From JBAOHV01 sp964450685 (lineage in GTDB: Bacteria; Actinomycetota; Acidimicrobiia; Acidimicrobiales; Microtrichaceae), in assembly GCA_964450685.1 (NCBI GenBank), contig CAYVDN010000011.1, forward strand, positions 16,440-80,439: a stretch of DNA of 64,000 nt. Reading direction: 5' to 3'. Below are positions 27,933 through 36,171 of this stretch, piece by piece. Each line of letters starts with the position of its first letter. The first letter of the stretch is position 1. The notes under the pieces are model-generated. The model ran no database searches. It saw only the letters and a program-made list of their open reading frames with translations, and had not been told where the DNA came from. A program made the translations under genes and the position numbers.

Positions 27933-27938
27933 TAGCAT
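27933..27938 (+). promoter_or_regulatory. putative -10 box of rsmD-coaD (leaderless)
   Basis: TAGCAT, 7 bases before the ATG at 27946. Confidence 0.5.
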
Positions 27939-27945
27939 CGGCTCG

Positions 27946-28509
27946 ATGAGAGTCGTGGCAGGCACTGCGCGAGGTCGTCGCCTCATCGCACCGGCAGGTG
28001 GAGACGTGCGTCCGACCGGCGACCGTGTGCGCGAAGCGACCTTCAACGCACTCGGGTCGTTGGACCTGGTGCGCGACGCCAGGGTGCTCGACCTGTTCGC
28101 AGGCTCCGGTGCGCTCGGGATCGAGGCCCTGTCCCGAGGCGCCTCTCACTGCACGTTCGTCGACTCGGCGCGGCAGTCCATCGCCGCGACCAGGGCGAAC
28201 CTGGCAAGTTGCGACATGGGGGATCGCTGCTCGGTGGTGGGAATGGACTCGCTGGCCTTTCTCGCGGGGAGCGACAGCACGGATTTCGATCTCGTGCTCG
28301 TAGACCCCCCTTACGCGTTCGACCGCTGGGACTACCTGTTGGGTCTGGTGCGGTCGCCCGTCGTCGTGATCGAGTCCGATCGGTCGATCGATCCGGGTCC
28401 TGACCGAGTGGTGCAGAGGGAACGCCGCTACGGCGGTACGGTGGTGACGATCGCTGTAGAGCCGGACCGTGATGACCGCGGCCGAGGACCCCTGGAGGAC
28501 CGTTCGTGA
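27946..28509 (+). CDS. rsmD: 16S rRNA (guanine966-N2)-methyltransferase
   Basis: The 187-residue SAM-dependent enzyme modifies G966 of 16S rRNA during 30S assembly. MRVVAGTARGRRL at the N-terminus, RPTGDRVREATFNAL, the SAM motif VLDLFAGSGALGIEALSRGA and the catalytic VLVDPPYAFD are all present. It overlaps coaD by 4 bases, a common bacterial pairing. Confidence 0.95.
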   Translation: MRVVAGTARGRRLIAPAGGDVRPTGDRVREATFNALGSLDLVRDARVLDLFAGSGALGIEALSRGASHCTFVDSARQSIAATRANLASCDMGDRCSVVGMDSLAFLAGSDSTDFDLVLVDPPYAFDRWDYLLGLVRSPVVVIESDRSIDPGPDRVVQRERRYGGTVVTIAVEPDRDDRGRGPLEDRS

Positions 28510-28988
28510 CCGTGGTGCTCTATCCCGGATCGTTCGACCCGATCCACAACGGGCATGTCGAGATAGTCGAGACGGCCTCACGGTTGTTCGACCGTGTCGT
28601 CGTCGCAGCCATGCGCAACCCGCAGAAGGGCGAACCGCTGTTCAGTCTGGACGAGCGCCAGGAGTTGATCGAGGACTCCCTGGCCCACCTGGACAACGTA
28701 GAGGTGACGATGTTCTCGGCACTCGTAGTGGACCTGGCGCGCGATGTCGGTGCCCACTTCATAGTGAAGGGACTGCGGGCAGTGTCGGACTTCGAGTCCG
28801 AGCTGCAGATGGCGCAGATGAACCGTTCGATCTCCGGTGTCGACACGCTCTTCATCCCTTCCGCGTCACGGAACTCGTTCCTGGCGTCCAAGCTGATCCG
28901 GGAGGTGGCGCGATTCGGTGGAGACGTGACGACCATGGTTCCGCCGCCGGTCGCCAATCGCCTGAAGGACCGCTTCGGCAGCACGTGA
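28506..28988 (+). CDS. coaD: phosphopantetheine adenylyltransferase
   Basis: The 160-residue enzyme makes dephospho-CoA from 4'-phosphopantetheine and ATP. YPGSFDPIHNGHVEIV contains the nucleotidyltransferase TxGH-type motif (here HNGH), with VVVAAMRNPQKG, GLRAVSDFESELQMA and SRNSFLASKLIREVA following. The usual ISSS before the last helix is changed to RNSF. Product supply links to acpP downstream. The GTG start lies in the rsmD stop region. Confidence 0.94.
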   Translation: MTVVLYPGSFDPIHNGHVEIVETASRLFDRVVVAAMRNPQKGEPLFSLDERQELIEDSLAHLDNVEVTMFSALVVDLARDVGAHFIVKGLRAVSDFESELQMAQMNRSISGVDTLFIPSASRNSFLASKLIREVARFGGDVTTMVPPPVANRLKDRFGST

Positions 28989-28989
28989 G

Positions 28990-29011
28990 CGGAAGGTCGA
29001 TTGATCTTCCG
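28990..29011 (+). terminator. hairpin after coaD
   Basis: A 9-bp stem (one G-U pair) around GATT, beginning 2 bases past the coaD stop. It has no long U-tract. Confidence 0.45.
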
Positions 29012-29133
29012 ACCGTCGCCCACCTGTTGCTCGGTGCGGGACAGAATCGGGAGGTCGTCAGCAGACCACGAGGACTCCAGATGAACAGAACACGAAGCGG
29101 GCAGCACAGCCCCAGAGCCGGTGACGGCGTCAA

Positions 29134-29736
29134 GTGAACGCGTCCGACGACTACGCCGGCGAGCCGGGTCGATCACAGCGACGTGGCGCCGACCAGGAGT
29201 ACCGGGTGCCCGAGACGGATGCGATCCTGCGTCGGGTGATCGACATCATCGACAGCTCACCAGGCATGCCGATGTCGGCTTCGGTGCGCGTGAACAAGGA
29301 AGAGGTCCTCGAGTTGCTCGAGGAAGCAGTGACCCGGCTGCCGGACGAGCTCCGCTCTGCCCGATGGTTGCTCAAGGACCGCGAGGAGTTCCTGGCGCGC
29401 TCACGCCGTGAAGGCGACGAGATGATTGCGGACGCCAAGTCGCGGGTCGCTCACATGGCCCAGCGGACCGAGGTGGTCAAGGCAGCGGAGCTGCGCGCCA
29501 AGCAGATCATCGAGGACGCCGACGCGGCCGCCCGCCGTATGCGGCGCGAGACCGAGGACTACTGCGACCAGAAGCTCGCCAGCTTCGAGAACGTCCTGGC
29601 GAAGGTGGCGAAGGCAGTGGCCACGGGTCGCAGCCGCCTCGCCGCGCCGACCATCGAGCAGGCTGAACTGGGCGAGCGTGTGGATCCTCCGACAGGGGCG
29701 ACCGGGTCGGTACCGGTCTTCGACCAGGACCTCTGA
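29134..29736 (+). CDS. SepIVA-like DivIVA-type coiled-coil protein
   Basis: The 200-residue protein is dominated by a coiled coil (about residues 50-170: KEEVLELLEEAVTRLPDEL to KLASFENVLAKVAKAV). Position directly before DUF177 and the rnc-smc block matches mycobacterial Rv2927c/SepIVA, a DivIVA-like protein needed for septation. The first 25 residues are disordered and basic. It probably works at the septum or cytoplasmic membrane. The GTG is the first start in frame; an internal start near residue 45 is possible but would cut conserved sequence. Confidence 0.7.
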   Translation: MNASDDYAGEPGRSQRRGADQEYRVPETDAILRRVIDIIDSSPGMPMSASVRVNKEEVLELLEEAVTRLPDELRSARWLLKDREEFLARSRREGDEMIADAKSRVAHMAQRTEVVKAAELRAKQIIEDADAAARRMRRETEDYCDQKLASFENVLAKVAKAVATGRSRLAAPTIEQAELGERVDPPTGATGSVPVFDQDL

Positions 29737-29740
29737 GCCG

Positions 29741-30304
29741 ATGACGGTCGATGATCCTGCGGAAGGGTCGACCTCGTCATCGGACTTGCCGACGGTGGTG
29801 CTCGGCGTCTCAGAGCTGCGCCGTCGTCCTGGCAACCGTCAGGAGGTCCGCCGAACCGTCGCCCTCGGTGAGCTGGCCATCAGCACATCGTCGGTTCCGG
29901 ACCAGGGAACGGTTCACGCAGACCTCGTGCTGGAGTCGTTGCGCGACGGTGTGACCGTCACGGGTTGGTTGGACGTCCCATGGGTCGGTGCATGTAGGCG
30001 CTGCCTGGAGCCGACCGCGGGTGTCGCTCGCATCGAGGTGACCGAGGTGTTCAAGGACCACCCCGATGACGACGAGACCCGCCAGGCCGACCGGGACTCG
30101 ATCGACCTGGGCCCGGTCCTGCACGATGCAGCGATCCTCGCTCTGCCTCTCGCCCCGCTGTGTCGTGACGAATGCGGGGGGCCGGATCCCGAGGCCTTCC
30201 CCGTCTCGACGGGCCAGCAGGCGGCTCCACCGGTCATGGACCAGCGCTGGGCAGCACTGTCCGAGCTCCGCTTCGACGCAGACCCCGACGACTCGCTAGG
30301 ATGA
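29741..30304 (+). CDS. DUF177 (YceD-like) protein
   Basis: The 187-residue protein precedes rpmF, as DUF177 proteins do in most bacteria. CRRCL in the middle and LCRDECGG near the C-terminus give two Cys pairs typical of the family. In plants and bacteria DUF177 proteins take part in 23S rRNA accumulation or processing. The ATG is 4 bases past the SepIVA-like stop, so the two are cotranscribed. Confidence 0.88.
   Translation: MTVDDPAEGSTSSSDLPTVVLGVSELRRRPGNRQEVRRTVALGELAISTSSVPDQGTVHADLVLESLRDGVTVTGWLDVPWVGACRRCLEPTAGVARIEVTEVFKDHPDDDETRQADRDSIDLGPVLHDAAILALPLAPLCRDECGGPDPEAFPVSTGQQAAPPVMDQRWAALSELRFDADPDDSLG
30297..30302 (+). promoter_or_regulatory. possible -10 box of rpmF
   Basis: TAGGAT overlaps the DUF177 stop. 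It would give rpmF an mRNA leader of about 90 bases. Confidence 0.25.
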
Positions 30305-30397
30305 CGGGTCCTTGTCCGACGTTTCGCGCCCACGGGGCGCTGGCGCCGAACATGACGAATCCCGCCCCCCACCAGTCACGAACCGGTAGAGACGACC

Positions 30398-30577
30398 ATG
30401 GCAGTTCCGAAGAAGAAGACCTCGAAGTCCAAGAGCCGGAGCCGACGGGCGTCGAACTGGACGCTCCAGGCCCCCGCCCGCAGCGTCTGCCCTCGTTGCA
30501 GCGCCACCAAGCTGCCCCACGTGGTGTGCGGGAACTGCGGCTGGTACCACGGCCGTCAGGCCATCGACGTCGACTGA
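30398..30577 (+). CDS. rpmF: 50S ribosomal protein L32
   Basis: The 59-residue gene starts ATG GCA GTT CCG and encodes MAVPKKKTSKSKSRSRRASN at the N-terminus, the classic L32 opening. CPRC and CGNC pairs form the zinc site, so like L28 in this window it is the C+ form. It sits between DUF177 and acpP, as in many bacteria, but plsX is missing from its usual place. Confidence 0.96.
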   Translation: MAVPKKKTSKSKSRSRRASNWTLQAPARSVCPRCSATKLPHVVCGNCGWYHGRQAIDVD

Positions 30578-30606
30578 AGCAGACGTCCGGGGTCGACCAC
30601 CCTGCC

Positions 30607-30623
30607 CGCGCGATCGTCGCGCG
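30607..30623 (+). terminator. GC hairpin between rpmF and acpP
   Basis: CGCGCGA-TCG-TCGCGCG, a 7-bp perfect stem 30 bases past the rpmF stop. There is no U-tract, so it may only slow polymerase. Confidence 0.35.
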
Positions 30624-30705
30624 GTGATCACGGGACCGATTACAGTGACGCCTCTCACGCCCGCTCGACCGAGCGCGGCCGTGTTCATTCGATCGAGGAG
30701 AGAGT

Positions 30706-30984
30706 GTGGCTGAGTCGGATCAGGGTCAGATCGATCGTGCAGGGGTGCTGCAGGTCATCAAGGACCAGCTGGCGGACATCCTCGAGATCGACCAGGCGAC
30801 CATCAACGAGGGCGACTCGTTCACAGAAGATCTCCACCTGGGCTCGCTGGAGCTGATCGAGCTCGTCGAGGCGCTGGAGGAGGAGTTCGGCGAGCACAAC
30901 GTCGGTTTCCGTATCGAGGACGAGGACCTCGAGGATCTGAAGTCGGTCCGTGATGCCGTCGACTACGTCATTGCAAAGCTCTGA
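30706..30984 (+). CDS. acpP: acyl carrier protein
   Basis: The 92-residue protein carries growing acyl chains on 4'-phosphopantetheine. Ser47 in DLHLGSLELIELVEALEEEFG is the attachment site. The residue before it is Gly, where most ACPs have Asp (DSL). The acidic helix II follows. A GGAGAGAG site precedes the GTG. Neighbours (rpmF, rnc) match the usual acpP setting. Confidence 0.92.
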   Translation: MAESDQGQIDRAGVLQVIKDQLADILEIDQATINEGDSFTEDLHLGSLELIELVEALEEEFGEHNVGFRIEDEDLEDLKSVRDAVDYVIAKL

Positions 30985-31759
30985 CGGCGACCCCGTCGAC
31001 CCCCACGACGTCCTCTGCGCCCGCCTTGCCTACAGATTCACGGACCCGTCCCTGCTCGACCTGTCGTTGCGGCACCGTTCCTGGTGCGCCGAACACGGAT
31101 CCGTCGAATCCAACGAACGCCTCGAGTTCCTCGGCGACGCGGTGCTCGGCGTGGTCGTGACCGATCACCTCTATCGAACCTCGCCGGAGATGAACGAGGG
31201 CGTGCTCGCTCGACGGCGTTCCGAGCTCGTGAGCGCTGCCGCCCTGGCCGAGGTGGCCAGGTCGGTCGACCTGGGCGCAGCACTCTCCTTGGGCAAGGGC
31301 GAGGAGTCAACCGGCGGGCGTGACAAGACATCGATCCTCGCTGACGCGATGGAGGCGGTGATCGGCGCTGTGTATCTGGACGGCGGCGTCAGTGCGTCCA
31401 CGACGATGATCCTGCACCTGCTGGACGGTCGGATCGACGAGGTGGTCCACGGCGGGCTCGCCAGCGATCACAAGTCCCGCCTCCAGGAGCACGCGGCCCG
31501 CCATTTCGGGCAACTGCCACGCTACGAGCTGAGCGAGGACGGGCCCGAACACGAGAAGCGCTTCGCCGCCAGGGTCCTGCTGGACGGGGTGGTCTGGGGC
31601 GAGGGCGAGGGTCGTACCAAGAAGGAAGCCGAGCAGGCGGCGGCACTCGCTGCTGTGCGACGGCTGAATGACGAGCGCGAGGCCGATCGCCGGGCCGAGG
31701 CGCAAGGGAGCGTCGTCCCCGACGCGGCGACGACCATCCGAGGGAGAGACAATGGCTGA
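30953..31759 (+). CDS. rnc: ribonuclease III
   Basis: The enzyme cleaves double-stranded RNA, including rRNA precursors. The signature NERLEFLGDAVLGVVV holds the catalytic acidic residues; DKTSILADAMEAVIGAVYLDGG follows, and a dsRBD (about residues 165-240, with GRTKKEAEQAAALAAVRRL) closes the protein. The start is uncertain: ATG 30953 overlaps acpP by 32 bases, and TTG 30971 would overlap by 14. The stop overlaps the next gene by 8 bases. Confidence 0.9.
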   Translation: MPSTTSLQSSDGDPVDPHDVLCARLAYRFTDPSLLDLSLRHRSWCAEHGSVESNERLEFLGDAVLGVVVTDHLYRTSPEMNEGVLARRRSELVSAAALAEVARSVDLGAALSLGKGEESTGGRDKTSILADAMEAVIGAVYLDGGVSASTTMILHLLDGRIDEVVHGGLASDHKSRLQEHAARHFGQLPRYELSEDGPEHEKRFAARVLLDGVVWGEGEGRTKKEAEQAAALAAVRRLNDEREADRRAEAQGSVVPDAATTIRGRDNG

Positions 31760-32585
31760 GCTACCCGAACTAGAGCTGCTTCGAAGAGATCTCGATCGTG
31801 AGATCGGCGAACGCAAGATCAAGACCGTCGAGGTACCGGTCGCGGGAATCGTGGCACACCCGACCAAGAAAGCGTTGATCAGTGCGTTGGAGGGAGCGAA
31901 GCTCTCGGGCGTCACGCGCCGCGGGACGTTGCTCGTCATAGGCGTCGAGGGCACACACGCGTTGGTGCTGTCCGTAGGAGACCTGACCCGACTCACACGC
32001 AACCAGCCCAAGGACGAGGTCGTCTCCGGTACCGCACTGATCCTCACGTTCACCCAGGGTGGTCAGCTGAGAATCGTCGACCCGAAGAAGCAGGCGACCG
32101 TCGAGTACCTGGCGGTGGAGGAGCTCGAGGAACGCCATCCGGAGCTGCTAACGCTCGGCCTGGACCCGGTCGACGAGCCGATCTCGTGGACGACTTTCGG
32201 TGAGGCGATGATTCGTCGCGACGGCAAGCTCAAGTCAGTCCTGATGGACCCCACGTTCATGGTCGGGATCGGGCCCATCTACTCGGACGAGATCCTCTTC
32301 CACGCCGGGCTCCGCTACGACCGGTCCCCGTCGAGCCTCTCCGCCCAGGAGATCCGACGCCTCTACCGAGCGGTCGTGGAGACCGTCCACGAGGCCGTCA
32401 AGTACGGCGGGACGACCATCGGCCCCGACGGTTGGGTCGGCTTGTCCGGGGACCCCGGCGATTACCAGCAGTACATCACCGTCTACAAGCGCGACGGCGA
32501 GATGAGCCCGCGGGCGAGAGGGCCGATCGTGAAGGTCCGCTTCGGTAGCGGTTACACGTACTTCTGCGAACAGACCCAGGTCTGA
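31752..32585 (+). CDS. Fpg-like protein lacking catalytic and zinc residues (probable non-enzymatic paralog)
   Basis: The 277-residue protein aligns over its full length with formamidopyrimidine-DNA glycosylase: MAELPELEL against MPELPEVE, LMDPTFMVGIGPIYSDE against the H2TH helix, and YGGTT near the end. The N-terminal Pro that forms the Schiff base is Ala2; the equivalent of Lys57 is Thr59; the zinc finger keeps one of four Cys (Cys272, the others Ser252, Ala255, Thr275), and its DNA-contacting Arg is Gly. Glu3 is kept. It cannot be a normal glycosylase/AP lyase. It sits between rnc and smc, where fpg sits in other bacteria, and may bind DNA without cutting. Confidence 0.85.
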   Translation: MAELPELELLRRDLDREIGERKIKTVEVPVAGIVAHPTKKALISALEGAKLSGVTRRGTLLVIGVEGTHALVLSVGDLTRLTRNQPKDEVVSGTALILTFTQGGQLRIVDPKKQATVEYLAVEELEERHPELLTLGLDPVDEPISWTTFGEAMIRRDGKLKSVLMDPTFMVGIGPIYSDEILFHAGLRYDRSPSSLSAQEIRRLYRAVVETVHEAVKYGGTTIGPDGWVGLSGDPGDYQQYITVYKRDGEMSPRARGPIVKVRFGSGYTYFCEQTQV

Positions 32586-32631
32586 CAACCTTCCCCGTCC
32601 CAGTTCTCCGACGCCACCGAGCAGGAGCGAC

Positions 32632-35600
32632 GTGTTCCTCAAGACACTCCAGATCAAGGGCTTCAAGTCCTTCGCCGATGTCGCCGACCTGAGCCTCGAA
32701 CCAGGGGTCACGGTCGTCGTGGGTCCCAACGGTTCCGGCAAGTCGAACGTCGTGGATGCCATCGGCTGGGTCCTGGGCGCCCAGGCCCCGTCAGCTGTGC
32801 GCTCGCAGAAGATGGACGACGTCATCTTCGCCGGTACCTCGAAACGGCCGGCGCTCGGGCGTGCCGAGGTGTCGCTCACGATCGACAACAGCGAAGGGCT
32901 TCTGCCGATCGATTTCACCGAGGTCACGATCACGCGCCTCCTGTTCCGCTCCGGCGACAGCGAGTACGCGATCAACGGCGTTCCCTGTCGCCTGCTGGAC
33001 ATCCAGGAGTTGCTGTCCGACTCAGGCGTCGGGCGCCAGCAGCACGTGATCATCTCGCAGGGCAACATCGACGGCGTCCTGAACGCCCGACCCGAGGAGC
33101 GACGGCTCATCATCGAGGAAGCCGCCGGTGTGCTCAAGTACCGCCGGCGCAAGGAGCGCGCCGAGCGGCGACTCTCGGCGACCGAAGCGAACCTGACCCG
33201 CATCCAGGACCTTCTGCGAGAGGTCCGGCGGCAGCTGCGCCCGCTCGAGCGTCAGGCGGACGCAGCACGCCGCCACGGCGACCTGGTCGCCGAGCTCGAC
33301 TCGTTGCGGCTGTTCGTCGCCGGTCGCGAGTTCTCCCGCCTCCGGTCCCAGCTCGAGGTCGGTGGTCGCAACCAGGCCGAGCTGCGGGCCCAGGACCAGC
33401 AGCTACGTGCCTCGCTCGCGGAGTTCGACTCGAAGGTGCTGCGCACCGAGGCGCAGCTGTCCTCGCTCGGCGGACGCGACGTGGGTGATGCACTGGTTCG
33501 CTACGAGACGCTACGGGAGAAGGCGAGGGGACAGCTGGCACTGCTCGCCGAACGCAGACGCGGAGTCGAACGCGAGCTGAACTCCTCGGTCGACGCCGGA
33601 GTGATCGCTTCGCTCGAGTCGGAGCAGGCCCAGCTTCAGGCGGAGTCTGCCCAGGCAGACCAGGACGTCGAAGCCATCGAGGTCGCGGCTTCAGAACTCT
33701 TGGAGGCCGAGGGGGAGCTCGCCGCGGAAAGGCTGCGCTTCGAGTCGGACTGGGGAGACGGCGTGCCGGCCCCCACGGGTGAGGCCGCAGGCACCCGTGG
33801 AGAGTTGGCAGCGCTCCGTTCGGCGATCGAACGGACCCGCAACGATCGTGAGCGGCTCGAAGCTCGACGTGACTCGCTCGCAGAACGGGTCGAGAGGCTG
33901 GTGGCCGAAGCCGGCGAGGCGAACCTGGAGCGTGGCGAGGCGGACGCGGCGAGCGAGGGCCTGGCAGCAGCATTGGAGCAGGCAGCCGCCCGTCGCCTCG
34001 GCTCGGAGGAGAAGCTGACGGTCGTCGAGCAGGACGCGATCGACGCGGAGGCCGAGCACTCGGCATGGGCGGCCCGAGCGGACGCTCTGACTCTCGCTCT
34101 GGATGAAGCGAGGCAACGCGCAGGCGCGGCTCACCTGGCCGGACTGGACGGAGTGCTGGGGACCCTGCTCGACCTGGTCGATGTGGACCCGGGCTGGGAG
34201 GAGTCCTTCGAGGCTGCCGCTGGTGAAGCACTCGGGGCTGTCGTCGTGACCGATGTCGACGCGGCGCGTCGCGCTCTGTCGTCGCTCGAGCAGGGGGACC
34301 ACGACGGAGCAGTGCTTGCGCTCGGTGGTGTCGCTGCGGTCACGATGTCCGCCCCTGCCGTGGGCGAGCCCGTCCGTGAGCATGTGCGGGCGGCTGCGGG
34401 TGCTCCGGCGGGGATCGACCGAGTACTCGATGCACTGCTGTCCTCGGCGGTGGCGATCGACGGAGGCTGGGAGGCAGCGGTACCGACCGCGGCGCAGTAT
34501 CCGTCCGCAGTCGTGGTTACCCGAGGCGGAGATCGCCTGGGTATCGCCGGCTGGCGGATCGGCGCAGCGCGTTCGGGCGCCACCGGTGCCGCGCTCGAGG
34601 AGGCGACAAGCCGAACCCAGTCGACTCTTGCAGCGCGGGACGCGGCCCGTGCCGCTGTCGAGCTGGCACGGTCGGCGGTGGCCGACGACCGACGCAGCGA
34701 ACAGACGGCGTCGCGAGAATTCGACACGAACGAGTCGCGAAGGCGCTCCGCTGCCGAGTCGCATCGTCGACTCACAGGCGATGTCCAAGAGGCACGACAG
34801 GAGTTGGAGTCGCTCGGCGCCCACCTCGGAGAGCTGGTCGAACGCCACGCACGTGAGACCGAGCGGGTTGCGCAACTCGAGTCGCTGTTGCCGCAGCTCG
34901 AGGCAGCGGAGCTGGAGCTCGGCGCCCGGGCCCGGGCCATGGCAGAGGCTCAGCAGAAGCTCGATGATCACAGCGCACGGGTCGCTGCGCTCCGGACCGA
35001 CCTCGAGGTCCGCCAGGCGGGCGTCGACGAACGCCGCCGCTACGTCACCGAACGCCTCGAGCAGGTGAGCGAGCGCCTCTCGCGCAACATCGCCGAACGG
35101 GACGAGGCCGCCCGGCGCCGAATCGAGTTGGAGGCCCGCGCAGCGGCGACCGACCGTCTTGTGCAGTTCGTCGGTGAGAGAACCACGGTGATCGAGGCGA
35201 ATCTGGGACTTCTCCGTGAGGAGCGCCGTAGGCAGTCGGACGAGGCGCGCGACGTCACCTCGCGCCTGGAATCCCTCCGCCAGGAGCGTTCGGCAGCGGA
35301 ACGACAACTCGAGGAGCTGCGAGCCCGGGTCCAGAAGGCAGAGATCGCGGACGCAGAGACACGCATGCGACTCGAAGCAGCCACCGAGGCACTGCGCCAC
35401 GAGCTGGACAGCGAACCCGAGACGGCGATCGCCGCCGAGTGCCCCGCACTTCCCGAGGGCGTCACCGCCGGAGCGCGTGTGCGAGAACTCGAGCGGGAGC
35501 TGCGAATCATGGGTCCGATCAACCCGCTCGCTCTACAGGAGTTCGAGGAGCTCTCGCAGCGCCACGAGTTCCTCGAAGGACAGCTGGAGGACATACGCCA

Positions 35601-36114
35601 GAGCCGCCGCGAGCTGACGAAGGTCATCCGGGCCGTCGACGAGGAGATCGTCAAGGTGTTCTCGGCCGCGTTCGCGGATGTCAGCGAGAACTTCACACTG
35701 CTCTTCGAGACGCTGTTTCCCGGGGGCCAGGGGCGCTTGCGTCTGACCGACCCCAACAACCTCCTAGAGACCGGTATCGAGATCGAGGCCAAGCCCTCGG
35801 GGAAGAACGTCCGCAAGCTGTCGTTGCTGTCGGGTGGGGAGCGTTCGCTGACGGCACTCGCATACCTGTTCGCGGTGTTCAGGTCTCGGCCGTCGCCGTT
35901 CTACGTCATGGACGAGGTCGAAGCCGCGCTGGACGACGTCAACCTGCACCGCTTCCTCGACCTGGTCACCGAATTCCGACGTACCGCGCAGCTGATAATC
36001 GTCAGCCACCAGAAGCGCACGATGGAAGCGGCCGACGTGCTGTACGGGGTGACGATGGAGCCGGGCGGCTCGTCCCGGGTCGTGTCCGAGAAAGCCAACG
36101 CTGTCGTCGACTGA
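32632..36114 (+). CDS. smc: chromosome segregation protein SMC
   Basis: The 1160-residue condensin ATPase has Walker A GPNGSGKSN near residue 32 in the first head, a coiled coil of about 330 residues, a hinge (about residues 500-670, with LDGVLGTLLDLVDVDPGWEE), a second coiled coil, then signature LSLLSGGERSLTALA and Walker B FYVMDEVEAALDD. It works with ScpAB to organise and segregate chromosomes; scpA/scpB are not in the window. The GTG follows a GGAGCGAC site. Length is standard. Confidence 0.97.
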   Translation: MFLKTLQIKGFKSFADVADLSLEPGVTVVVGPNGSGKSNVVDAIGWVLGAQAPSAVRSQKMDDVIFAGTSKRPALGRAEVSLTIDNSEGLLPIDFTEVTITRLLFRSGDSEYAINGVPCRLLDIQELLSDSGVGRQQHVIISQGNIDGVLNARPEERRLIIEEAAGVLKYRRRKERAERRLSATEANLTRIQDLLREVRRQLRPLERQADAARRHGDLVAELDSLRLFVAGREFSRLRSQLEVGGRNQAELRAQDQQLRASLAEFDSKVLRTEAQLSSLGGRDVGDALVRYETLREKARGQLALLAERRRGVERELNSSVDAGVIASLESEQAQLQAESAQADQDVEAIEVAASELLEAEGELAAERLRFESDWGDGVPAPTGEAAGTRGELAALRSAIERTRNDRERLEARRDSLAERVERLVAEAGEANLERGEADAASEGLAAALEQAAARRLGSEEKLTVVEQDAIDAEAEHSAWAARADALTLALDEARQRAGAAHLAGLDGVLGTLLDLVDVDPGWEESFEAAAGEALGAVVVTDVDAARRALSSLEQGDHDGAVLALGGVAAVTMSAPAVGEPVREHVRAAAGAPAGIDRVLDALLSSAVAIDGGWEAAVPTAAQYPSAVVVTRGGDRLGIAGWRIGAARSGATGAALEEATSRTQSTLAARDAARAAVELARSAVADDRRSEQTASREFDTNESRRRSAAESHRRLTGDVQEARQELESLGAHLGELVERHARETERVAQLESLLPQLEAAELELGARARAMAEAQQKLDDHSARVAALRTDLEVRQAGVDERRRYVTERLEQVSERLSRNIAERDEAARRRIELEARAAATDRLVQFVGERTTVIEANLGLLREERRRQSDEARDVTSRLESLRQERSAAERQLEELRARVQKAEIADAETRMRLEAATEALRHELDSEPETAIAAECPALPEGVTAGARVRELERELRIMGPINPLALQEFEELSQRHEFLEGQLEDIRQSRRELTKVIRAVDEEIVKVFSAAFADVSENFTLLFETLFPGGQGRLRLTDPNNLLETGIEIEAKPSGKNVRKLSLLSGGERSLTALAYLFAVFRSRPSPFYVMDEVEAALDDVNLHRFLDLVTEFRRTAQLIIVSHQKRTMEAADVLYGVTMEPGGSSRVVSEKANAVVD

Positions 36115-36171
36115 GACGGCCGGCCGCGCGAGACCGGCTGGTCAGTCAATCAGCGGTAAGACCGTCAGGGG

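Noticed and set aside
36115..36171. GGCCGGCC-type palindromes between smc and the VWA gene as a bidirectional terminator
   Set aside because: Arms are short and overlapping and there is no T-tract on either strand; ordinary GC-rich sequence explains them.
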